From: Bacteroidota bacterium
GTDB lineage: Bacteria; Bacteroidota; Bacteroidia; Flavobacteriales; Weeksellaceae
Direction of reading: 5' to 3'
Assembly (NCBI GenBank): GCA_018902795.1
Contig: JAHIQD010000011.1
Span: 1-64,000, forward strand
DNA: 64,000 nucleotides
Under the pieces are notes generated by a model. That model ran no database searches, was not told where the DNA came from, and was given only the letters and a program-made list of their open reading frames with translations. The translations under genes were made by a program, and so were the position numbers. Of the stretch, positions 22,555-31,800 are shown one piece after another (position 1 is the first letter of the stretch; every line of letters begins with the position of its first letter).

Positions 22555-24591
22555 ATGCCTTTATACAAACGAAATAAGATTGATTTTAACGAAATTCTAA
22601 CCAAGTATTTCAGTTTTAGAAACGAGACGAAATCCCTCGAACCTCTTTCTGAACTGATGCTTAATCTTCGCAACAGCAATTTTGACGAAATACTTGATTT
22701 TCTTAGAAATAACACTGAAATCACTGAAAATTTCGGATATTATATCAAAAATATTTTTGAAGGTAAGCCCTTTAATTTGTCACTCACCGAAGCCAATATT
22801 TTATCAGAAAACGCTTTTTTTCCTGAGTTTAAAAAGAGGCTGCTCAACAAGATTCTGCCCGCCGTAGAGAACGAAAATACCGTGTGGTTTTTGGTGGATA
22901 CCACTTCTGTGAGGCCGATGTCGGATCTTGAATATTTAAAGAATCTTCAGGAAAAACAGCTCGACGAATTTTTCATTTTATTGGGAATTGATGATTTTGT
23001 CACGTCCCGAAAAGTAAAGCAGGAACTTCTTTTTTCCATGAATATTCTTGCGTGGCGGGTTATCGGAAACGCGATGGATGTCGAAGTCGTGAACATGGCT
23101 CCGGAATACAGAAAATTCGACAATCCTTTTCTCGCCCTTCAAAATGAGCTGGATATTCTGAATGCTAATTTTAAGGAAAATCCTGATTTCACTCTTACTT
23201 CCAAAGATGTACATCACAAGCAGATCAAAGTATATCTTCAGCAGTGTCTTGATTTTGTAACGTTGGCTTTCAAAAATTCAGCGAAATACGGAATTTCCGG
23301 TAAGATCAATCAGTCGCTTCTGAAGATCAGACAGCAGCTGGAAAGAATGGGCGAAATTCTCAATGTCATGGTGATTGATGATAAGGAAGATGTTTTAGTG
23401 AAATCAAAGCAATTATTTTTCAATGTTTTACGGTATAAATCTCACAAAAATAATCTCCGGGATCTTGTGGACGACAGCACTACATTAATGTCGCACCTGA
23501 TCACCAATCATACCGCGGAAACGGGGGCACATTATATTACATCCACCCGCAGAGATTATTTTAAAATGTTTCTGAAATCGAGTGGAGGAGGAATTATCGT
23601 AGGCTGTCTGGTGGTGCTTAAACTTTTTTACGGATCGCTTCCCGGAAGCGATTTTTCCCATGCCATTCTGTATGCCACCAATTATGCGATGGGTTTCATT
23701 ATGATTTATCTGATGGGGTTTACTCTGGCGACAAAACAACCTGCGATGACGGCTGCTACAATGGCAAAAGTGCTTTCTGAAGGGGAGAACACGAGAAAAA
23801 ATTATGTGGAATTTGCGCATCTGGTTTCCAAATTATTCCGGTCGCAGTTTATCGCATTTATTGGAAATGTTGTGCTTTCATTTCCCGTTGCGCTTGCACT
23901 TATTTATGGTTTAGATGTCCTTTTTCAGCAGAATTTTGCGGTGGATAAAGCTTCAAAACTTTTACAGGATCATGATCCTTTTCATTCGAAAGCTATTCTG
24001 CATGCATGTATTGCCGGTTTTTTCCTGTTTGTTTCCGGAATTATCTCCGGAAATGTAGGCAACAGCTCGGTGTTTTATCATATTCCGAAAAGAATTGCTA
24101 AAAACCCTTTTCTTAATTACTTTTTGGGAGAAAGAACATCGCAGAATATCTCAAATTATTACGCCAGAAACTGGGCTGGGATTATCTCCAATTTCTGGTT
24201 CGGTATTTTCCTCGGAGTTACCGGCCCTATCGGTCTTTTCTTAGGTTTGGATCTCGATATCCGTCACATTACGTTTGCTGCGGGAAATGTTGCTTTAGGC
24301 TTTTATGGTAAAGGGTTTATGATTGATTCCTATACATTCTGGATTTCAATCATCACCGTCTTTATCATTGGGTTTTTCAACTTTGCGGTGAGTTTCGGGT
24401 TATCGATGATTTTGGCTTTCCGGTCGAGAAAGGTGAATTTCGGAGAGGTGAAAGAAATTTACAGAGAAATTTTCAGGTATTTTATGAGAAACCCACTTCG
24501 GTTTTTCTTGCCGATCCGTTCGCGGGCTTTGGATATTCGGGCCAAAGAAATGGTAGATAAAACGGTGGCTACAAAATCAGAAGATCGGTAA
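22555..24591 (+). CDS. COG4389 membrane protein, 'site-specific recombinase Gcr' family by name
   Basis: A 678-residue protein. The N-terminal half (about 1-330) is soluble and helical; the C-terminal half has about six to eight membrane segments (about 340-360, 375-395, 430-455, 485-505, 545-565, 590-615). It matches the family labelled site-specific recombinase Gcr (PF10136), but there is no serine- or tyrosine-recombinase motif and the topology is that of an inner-membrane protein, so the family name is probably misleading. A TATCTTTG box at 22539-22546 lies only nine bases before the ATG, so the transcript may have almost no leader. Its end overlaps the convergent dciA-like gene by 23 bases. 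Confidence 0.78.
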   Translation: MPLYKRNKIDFNEILTKYFSFRNETKSLEPLSELMLNLRNSNFDEILDFLRNNTEITENFGYYIKNIFEGKPFNLSLTEANILSENAFFPEFKKRLLNKILPAVENENTVWFLVDTTSVRPMSDLEYLKNLQEKQLDEFFILLGIDDFVTSRKVKQELLFSMNILAWRVIGNAMDVEVVNMAPEYRKFDNPFLALQNELDILNANFKENPDFTLTSKDVHHKQIKVYLQQCLDFVTLAFKNSAKYGISGKINQSLLKIRQQLERMGEILNVMVIDDKEDVLVKSKQLFFNVLRYKSHKNNLRDLVDDSTTLMSHLITNHTAETGAHYITSTRRDYFKMFLKSSGGGIIVGCLVVLKLFYGSLPGSDFSHAILYATNYAMGFIMIYLMGFTLATKQPAMTAATMAKVLSEGENTRKNYVEFAHLVSKLFRSQFIAFIGNVVLSFPVALALIYGLDVLFQQNFAVDKASKLLQDHDPFHSKAILHACIAGFFLFVSGIISGNVGNSSVFYHIPKRIAKNPFLNYFLGERTSQNISNYYARNWAGIISNFWFGIFLGVTGPIGLFLGLDLDIRHITFAAGNVALGFYGKGFMIDSYTFWISIITVFIIGFFNFAVSFGLSMILAFRSRKVNFGEVKEIYREIFRYFMRNPLRFFLPIRSRALDIRAKEMVDKTVATKSEDR

Positions 24592-24859
24592 AATTTTCTT
24601 CCCCGAACTTTTCCTTAAACTTATTCAGAAAGAACGTTTTCCGCATCCTGAAATCGTTTTTCAGCAATGGTGATTTAATCTTGATTTCTAAAATTTTCTT
24701 ATTTAAATTTACTGATTCAATCTCGCTGAAAAGCGCATCGTTAAGATATTCGTTCAGAAAATCTTTCACTTCAAATGCCAATAATTTTTCTTCGAAACCA
24801 TAAATTCTGGCAAATGATTTTACGAGTTCGGAGCTTTGAAATTCTCTTTTCTTTTTCAT
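24569..24859 (-). CDS. DciA-like protein (DUF721)
   Basis: A 96-residue basic protein of the DUF721 family, related to the N-terminal KH-like domain of DciA, the replicative-helicase loader or operator of many bacteria. The pattern EIKIKSPLLKNDFRMRKTFFLNKFKEK near the C-terminus is typical. It follows recF with a 2-base gap on the minus strand, so the two form a DNA replication/repair operon. Its 3' end overlaps the convergent neighbour by 23 bases. Confidence 0.82.
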   Translation of the reverse strand: MKKKREFQSSELVKSFARIYGFEEKLLAFEVKDFLNEYLNDALFSEIESVNLNKKILEIKIKSPLLKNDFRMRKTFFLNKFKEKFGEENFTDLLIL

Positions 24860-24861
24860 GA

Positions 24862-25965
24862 TTAAATCTCAAAAATTTTCGATTCTTCATTAATTTTTTT
24901 TACCACCTTTTCGGTTCTTTCTTTATTGGTGTCGGTAATAAAAATCTGCCCGAAATGTTCCTGATTGACCAGTTCAATCAGTTGCGCAACCCGGGTGTCA
25001 TCCAGTTTATCAAAAATATCGTCGAGCAGAAGAACCGGAGTTTTGCCCGTGAGTTCTTTAATTCTGTTCATCTGAGACAGTTTCAGCGCAATCAGGAAAG
25101 ATTTCTGCTGTCCCTGACTTCCGATTTTTTTTATGGAATTTCCGTTCATTTCGAAAAGCAGGTCGTCTTTGTGAATTCCTTTCGACGTATACGTAAGGAT
25201 GCGGTCTTTTTCAAGGTTTTCAGTTAAAAGCTTCCGGAAAATCTGATCAGGCTGATCAGTTCCGGAACCTTCAAGAAGATGGGACTGGTATACTACGGTT
25301 ACTTTTTCATTTCCTTTCGAAATTATTTCGTAATAACTCTGGATTAAAGGCAAAATAGAATCCGTAAACTGGCGTCTTTTTTCAAAAATCCTGGTACCGA
25401 ATTTAATTAAAGGTTCATTGTAAATTTCCAGATTTTCAGCATCGAAATACCTGTTTTTAGCGAAACTTTTCAGAAGAGCGTTTCTTTGCTGGTTGGTTTT
25501 CTGGTACTGAATTAAATTAAAAAGATATTCAGCATCAGTCTGGGAAATCATCGCATCAAGAAATCTCCTGCGGCTCTCCCCGGAATCGGAAATTAAGTTG
25601 GAATCATAAGGAGAAATGATGACACTTGGCAAAAAACCGATATGATCTGCGATTCTGTCGTAAGATTTATCGTTTTTTTTGATGATTTTCTTCGCGTCTT
25701 TTGGCATCTGGATCTTGATAATATTTTCCTTTTCACCATCGAAAATTTCGCCTTCTATTGAGAAAAAGTCCTCATCCGATCTGATGTTGTTGAGATCGGT
25801 ATTTCCCAGAAAACTTTTGGCAACAGAAAGGTAGTGCAGGGCATCCAGCAAATTGGTTTTTCCAGCACCGTTATTTCCAACAAAACAGTTGATCTGTGGC
25901 GAAAAACTGAAAGTTTTCTCCGGATGATTTTTGAAATTAATTAATTGGAGTTTTTGAATGATCAT
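24862..25965 (-). CDS. recF: DNA replication and repair protein RecF
   Basis: A 367-residue SMC-like ABC ATPase. Walker A is GNNGAGKTN near residues 30-38, the ABC signature is in GSQGQQKSFLIALKLSQMN (about 283-300), and Walker B is PVLLLDDIFDKLD (about 311-323). RecF binds gapped DNA and loads RecA with RecO and RecR. Length and motif order are normal. First gene of a two-gene operon with the DciA-like gene. The 233 bases upstream hold no gene. Confidence 0.95.
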   Translation of the reverse strand: MIIQKLQLINFKNHPEKTFSFSPQINCFVGNNGAGKTNLLDALHYLSVAKSFLGNTDLNNIRSDEDFFSIEGEIFDGEKENIIKIQMPKDAKKIIKKNDKSYDRIADHIGFLPSVIISPYDSNLISDSGESRRRFLDAMISQTDAEYLFNLIQYQKTNQQRNALLKSFAKNRYFDAENLEIYNEPLIKFGTRIFEKRRQFTDSILPLIQSYYEIISKGNEKVTVVYQSHLLEGSGTDQPDQIFRKLLTENLEKDRILTYTSKGIHKDDLLFEMNGNSIKKIGSQGQQKSFLIALKLSQMNRIKELTGKTPVLLLDDIFDKLDDTRVAQLIELVNQEHFGQIFITDTNKERTEKVVKKINEESKIFEI

Positions 25966-26198
25966 TTTTAAAGTTCAAATATTTCAGAATTCAGTTAAGG
26001 CCAAATTTTTAATCACCTTCGTTCTGCTGATTCTGAAAGTTTTACAATATTACCCAAATTTAAAGCTAGTATTGAGGGTAGCAAGCATGAAAAATTTTGT
26101 TTGATTTTGCGTTTTTTTTCATTCAAATTTTCCATCACTCAAAATTTCAGTAAAGATAAAAATTTCAGTTCAGAACGCTCTCAAAAATAGGTGCCGAT

Positions 26199-28001
26199 TT
26201 AGTTGTCAAAATTGACGAAGTGCGGAATATCGGTAGAAAAAGAATTGAGCGGAAGCATGCTGTTGCGGTAACCGTTGAATTCGTACGCAGGTTTATTGTC
26301 AAACGGAACGCTCGGGTAGTAAGCAAAAGAAATCTGAATATTGTTGAAAACCAGATATGGATTATTGATCAGAACACCGATTCCGAATTTCGACTGTGTT
26401 TTTGCGCTGAATAATTTCTGGTTATTTTGAGAAAGCCATCCCAAAGCCACAATGCTGTAAGGACTGAAATGAAAATTTTTCCAGGTTTTATCAATGAAGA
26501 ACTGAGTCTGATAACGCAAAATTAATTTTTTGGTTCCGATGAAATCACCGCTGTATGCAGGAAACTCACTCTGGTCGGAAATATTGATTCGGTCTTTGTA
26601 GGTCGTGTTGTACATTTCGCTTCCCCACGCAAAAGTTGGGGAAAAGAAATGTCTGACTTTTCCGTATTTCCAGGGTTGCTGATTTGTAAAATAAGTTCCT
26701 TCAAGACGGAATGAATCGCTGTTTTCTGTGGCTTCGTTAAAGAATCTTCCGTATTCGGCTTTGACGGTAAAATATCCCCAGTTGATAAAACTTCCGACCG
26801 CTGCAGAAATCCCTGCATAAGGAGTTATTTTGCTGCTTCTTTTGATCACTCCTGAAGTAATGCCGAATGATTTGCCGTAAGGAATGTCTTCGGGAAGATT
26901 ATATTTAAAAATATTTTTTTCGACAGAAAATTTTCGTTCTATATACGCTGCTGAAGCTAAAAAACTGTTGTAGGTCGCAAAAAAAACATCCTGATCGTTG
27001 GGTGGACGGTCTTTGTACTGATAATTTTCAAACCGGCCCAACACTGCAATATTCCGCGAGATTTCACTTCCGTCACCGAAAAATACAGGAAACTGATATC
27101 CTCCCCATAAATCCTGACGGTAAACCTTGATCTGAACTTCAGGATAGATATCCGCATTTTCAACCGGCATCGCAACTTTCCGCATAAAATATTCGAAGGT
27201 AAAACCGCCTGCCCATCTTGTGAGCGGAGAAAAGAAATCGCGCCTTGCAGAGAAATTTATTCTCTCATTATTCAGGAAATCTTTTTCGCCCGAAATTCCT
27301 GCATTGATAAAGCTTCCGAACAGATTGTACGCGGTATAACTTCCGTAGAGATTATTCTGTTTGTCATTAAAATCATTTGCGTACAGAACACTCAATTCAT
27401 GGCCTAAACCCAGGAGATTTTCTTCAGTAGCGCCGACTCCGAATTTGCTTCCTGAAAAACTCAGTCTCGGTTTGAGACTCCATGAATCGAGAACACTTAC
27501 CTTGACATCGATAGAATCTTTTGATGAAGGAAGCTCGTTAATGCTTATGTTCACACGGTTCACAAACTGCATGTCCCGTAAAACACGTTCAGATTCGTAG
27601 ATTTTCTGAGCATTATATTCTTCGCCTTTTTTAAAGAGAAGATAATTGCTGATGGTAGATTTTTTAGAATCGATGTGAACGCGTTCTGCAAGACGGTCGT
27701 ACCATTTTGGATCTTTGCTTTGATCTGAAATTTTATATCCGAAAGGATCGAAGGTTTCGATTTCGATATTTCTGATAATTTTTCCGTTGTAGGAAGTTTG
27801 GGGAAGTTCTTTTGGATTTGATTCTACAGAAACGGAATCTGGTTCCCGCCGGAAAATAAGGCGGTGAAGAAATTTGGTCGATTTTCTTTTATCAGAAAAT
27901 TCTTCAATTTTATAATATATCAGATCTTTTTTCTCCTGCGCCGAAAGAAAAGATATTGAAGAAAGAATAAAGAAGATTAAAATGAGATATTTGGAACGCA
28001 A
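26199..28001 (-). CDS. POTRA-domain outer-membrane beta-barrel protein (BamA/TamA-related)
   Basis: A 600-residue protein with a signal peptide (ending SFLSAQ). A POTRA-like domain lies at about 70-170 (NGKIIRNIEIETFDPFGY, then LLFKKGEEYNAQKIYESERVLRDMQFVNRVNI), followed by an Omp85-type barrel of alternating strands to the C-terminus, which ends in Phe-Asp-Asn. It should sit in the outer membrane and help insert or translocate proteins or lipids; substrate unknown. It is longer than a pure barrel and has fewer POTRA domains than BamA, so it is not BamA itself. It directly follows the UbiA-like gene (6-base gap). Confidence 0.82.
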   Translation of the reverse strand: MRSKYLILIFFILSSISFLSAQEKKDLIYYKIEEFSDKRKSTKFLHRLIFRREPDSVSVESNPKELPQTSYNGKIIRNIEIETFDPFGYKISDQSKDPKWYDRLAERVHIDSKKSTISNYLLFKKGEEYNAQKIYESERVLRDMQFVNRVNISINELPSSKDSIDVKVSVLDSWSLKPRLSFSGSKFGVGATEENLLGLGHELSVLYANDFNDKQNNLYGSYTAYNLFGSFINAGISGEKDFLNNERINFSARRDFFSPLTRWAGGFTFEYFMRKVAMPVENADIYPEVQIKVYRQDLWGGYQFPVFFGDGSEISRNIAVLGRFENYQYKDRPPNDQDVFFATYNSFLASAAYIERKFSVEKNIFKYNLPEDIPYGKSFGITSGVIKRSSKITPYAGISAAVGSFINWGYFTVKAEYGRFFNEATENSDSFRLEGTYFTNQQPWKYGKVRHFFSPTFAWGSEMYNTTYKDRINISDQSEFPAYSGDFIGTKKLILRYQTQFFIDKTWKNFHFSPYSIVALGWLSQNNQKLFSAKTQSKFGIGVLINNPYLVFNNIQISFAYYPSVPFDNKPAYEFNGYRNSMLPLNSFSTDIPHFVNFDN

Positions 28002-28007
28002 TATTAT

Positions 28008-28787
28008 TTATTTAGTGAAAACTGCATAACAATTAATGAGCCAACTCAGTATGAGAAATACGAAAGGCATCCCACTGCAAACTTCCACCCATAAAGAAAA
28101 GTAAGTTTCTTTATTGGTGTTTTCAGAAAAATAAATGAGAATAAAAGTGCAGACACAGGTTAAAAAAAAGGCTACAGAATATGCGTTTTTGAGATAAAAT
28201 ACCGCAGTTATTAAACTGATAAAAATAAATAAATACGCCAGATATTTGGTGTTCTGAACACCGATCAGCCTTGGAAAAGTTACAACTTTGTCGTCTTTCA
28301 TATCACGGATATCAAAAGGTAAAACCAATGCTGTAATAAAAAAAAGGCTGATGACGAAAATTTCAAAATGAAAATACGGCAATATTAACCAGGAATTGAT
28401 TAAAGCCCATGTTAATCCCACGTAGAAAACCTTCAACAGCGGTATTTTCCTGATGTGATTATTTAAAAATGAAGAATTGTAAAACAAACCTAAGGTGACA
28501 ATGATCAGCCATTTCAGCAACCGGATTTCATTATGGTTGAGATAAATTAAAACTGCTGAAAAGATTCCGCAAATGATATTGAATGCAAAAATTTTGGTAA
28601 AAAAATGGTGATTCTGATATTTCGTATAAAGATACCCGCTGAAATAAGTGATGAAAATTAAAATTAGTGTAGGGAAGCGGAACAGGTTTTGCTCCAGCAT
28701 AAAAAATACGGCAAACAGCGTTCCCATAACCGAAACGAAAATTTGGCTGTCAATGACATATTTTTTTACTAAATTTAAAAGCTGCAT
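28008..28787 (-). CDS. UbiA-like polytopic membrane protein
   Basis: About 259 residues from the ATG at 28787 (MQLLNLVKK); another in-frame ATG at 28805 adds six residues. It has about eight membrane segments. The stretch LVLPFDIRDMKDDKVVTFPRLIG (about 175-197) matches the second Asp-rich motif of UbiA prenyltransferases. The first motif (NxxxDxxxD) is not present at the expected place (near YLYTKYQNHHFF). It may therefore be an inactive or altered relative, or use another substrate. It is in an operon with the POTRA outer-membrane protein gene downstream. Confidence 0.62.
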   Translation of the reverse strand: MQLLNLVKKYVIDSQIFVSVMGTLFAVFFMLEQNLFRFPTLILIFITYFSGYLYTKYQNHHFFTKIFAFNIICGIFSAVLIYLNHNEIRLLKWLIIVTLGLFYNSSFLNNHIRKIPLLKVFYVGLTWALINSWLILPYFHFEIFVISLFFITALVLPFDIRDMKDDKVVTFPRLIGVQNTKYLAYLFIFISLITAVFYLKNAYSVAFFLTCVCTFILIYFSENTNKETYFSLWVEVCSGMPFVFLILSWLINCYAVFTK

Positions 28788-28847
28788 TGATGCAAATTTA
28801 ACCAATAAATCGTTTTGCCATCCTATTTAAGATTTAGCACCAACTCT

Positions 28848-31800
28848 ATGAAAAACTTTACCAGGCTTTTTACCCTATTTCTTTTGTTTTCCCTTTTTTC
28901 TCCAATTTTCGGGCAGAAAAATTACGATGACCAGTGGAAAAAAGTCACTGAGAATTACAAAACCGGAAAATATAAATCCAATCTTCCCATCATTTTAGAA
29001 ATCCAGAAACAAGCCATGAAAGACGACAATGCGAATCAGTTAATACGCTCGCTGAAAGCGGAATTCAGTATTGTGAACCAAACCCGGGATGATGAAAACA
29101 ATGATTCGTCCAGTCAGTTTTTCAAGAAACTTTCCGGTTTCGGTGATCAGCTGAAAGGGGAACAGAAGCTGGTTTATGAGGTTTTGCTGGGTCAGTTTTT
29201 TATGGATTATTATCAGAATGAATCCTGGGAAATCAACCAACGGACGAATATCAATAATCAGGATGTTTCCCAAATTGAAACATGGAGTAAACTTGATTTC
29301 AAGAACTATTTAACCCAGCATTTTGAAAATTTAAATAAGAAAAAATCTGATTTGCAGAAAATACAGCTGTCGAAATACAAAACTATTTTCGAAGAGACTC
29401 AGGATTTGGATTATTTCCCGACTTTATTCGACTGGAATGCCGTTAATGAAACCGAATTTTTGAGAAACGCAGAACTTTTTACTCCAAATGAACTCAAAGC
29501 GAACCATCAAAAAATATTGAATATTTATGATGAACTGATTTCCGGGAATTCAGGAAATTCCAAACTCTATTTTCAGCATCAGAAGCTGAACTATAATTGT
29601 GAATTCACGAAGTGTAAGGACAGGTTATTGCAGCTTCAGGAACTTGTAAAATCAGATGCAGAAGGCGATTACAAGGTCTTAGTTATTGCTGAGATTATGG
29701 ATGAACTTACTTCTGAACAGAAATATCAAGAAGCACTTTCATGGGCTGAAACCGCTAAAAAACAATATTCAAAATCGAAGTTTTCAGACAATATTAAAAG
29801 CAGGGAAAATCAGATTGTAAATCCTTCGCTGGTGATTAAATACGAAACACACACGCAGGCAAATCTTCCCATTCATCTGGTTGCAGAAGCGAAGAATGTT
29901 CATCAGTTTTCATTGAATATTTATGAAGTAAAAGATGATATGACTAATTTTCTGAAATATGTTTCAAATTCCTACGATAAAAATAATTTCACTGCGGTGA
30001 AGAAATCTTTAGTACGAAAAGAAACTTTTGAATTACAGGATTTAAAGGATTTTAAAACACACAAAACTTCTCTCGAAATAAAACCGCTTCCTTCAGGAAT
30101 TTATATGGTGGAATATGTGGTGGAAAACGCTATTCAGGAAAATTTTTACTTTATTGCCACTTCGTCGCGGCTTATTTATGCGAAAAAAGATGAGCGGAAA
30201 TCCATCGAAGATCAGTTGAAATTAGTGAACCGCGAAAACGGAAAATCCATTTCAAATGAAGGTCTGAAAATCTTTGAATATTCCCGCGGAAAAACCGTCA
30301 ATTCCTTTAATGCCACTTCGGATCAGTCTGCGAATTTCAAATTTCCGGTCTCCAATGAAAAAGATTATTACCGTTATTATCTCGTGCAGCAGCCGAAAAC
30401 GAACGATTTTAATCTGATTCAGGTATACGGAAGTAATTATTATCCAGAAAACGAGATCGGAAAACAGAGAGATTTGGCCCAGATATTTTTGGACCGGGCG
30501 ATTTACAGACCAGGACAAACCGTTTATTTCAAGGTGATCAACACCAAATTGCTGAATGAGAAAGAGTCGGTTGCGGCTGGAGTTTCTCAGAAAATTACAC
30601 TTCACGACGCAAACGGTGAGGAGATTTCTTCGCAGAATTTCAAAACCAATGACTTCGGTTCCTACAACGGAAGTTTCATTTTGCCCAGCGGAAAACTGAA
30701 TGGAAGTTTTTCTTTGCAAATCCATGGAAACAATGTTGATTCCTACAAGACATTCCAGGTTGAAGAATATAAAAGACCCAAATTTGAAGTCACTTTCGAA
30801 CCGATTAAAGACGAATATAAATACGGGCAGACGATCGAAATCAAAGGAAAAGCGATGACTTTCTCCGGAATTCCGCTGAGCAATGCGACGGTCAATTATG
30901 AAATAAAAAAACGCAATATCCGCTGGATGTATTTTTACTGGTTTCCCCGCGGAAATGACAATGAAAACTCCATTTTAGGCGATGTGAAAACCAATGAAAA
31001 AGGGGAGTTTGTTATAACACTCGACCTGAAAAAAGATGAAACTTTAGACGGAATTCAGATTGATAATTATGAAATTACTGCTTCTGTAACGGACATCAAC
31101 GGTGAAACGCAGTCGGAGACGGCCAATGTAAAAGTAGCTTCGGTTTCGCATTATATCAAAGCTGATGACGTGAAAGATACTTTTACAGATGAAAATATTA
31201 AAATAAAAGTCGAGACCAAAAACTATAACGAACAGAATTTAAAAAAGCCTTACAGCGTAAAACTCTCAAAACTTGTTTCTGGCGAAAGGATTTTCAGAAG
31301 CAATTTCGAAAGCGAAATTCAGGATTTACCGAAGTTTTCAAAAACTGAGTTTATTCAGAAATTCCCGCATGATTATTTTTCAAAGGAAGAACAGGAACTT
31401 AAGATTGAATCTGTCATTCTGAATGGAGCGCAGCGGAATGAAGAATCTCTTGATTTGGGCAAACTTTCCGCCGGAAAATACAAACTGGAACTTTTCAACA
31501 TTGAAGGAAAAGACACGATCAAAACGGAAAAAATATTTGAAGTTTTCGATAAGAGATTTTTAACCGATTCTCAAAAGCCTTTCCTAAAAGTCATTCAGCC
31601 AAAAACTGAGTTTAAAAGAACTGAAAAAGCGAAAATCTACGTTTATTCCGCCGTTCCGAATGCTTTAGTTAACATTTATATTCAAAATGGAAACGGCGAA
31701 ACGGTAACCGAACAGAAATCTTTCAAAAACGGCGTTCTGGAATATGAAGTTGCGTTTCCGAAAGATGAAAGCATTGATCAGATCAATGTTCAGTTTCAGT

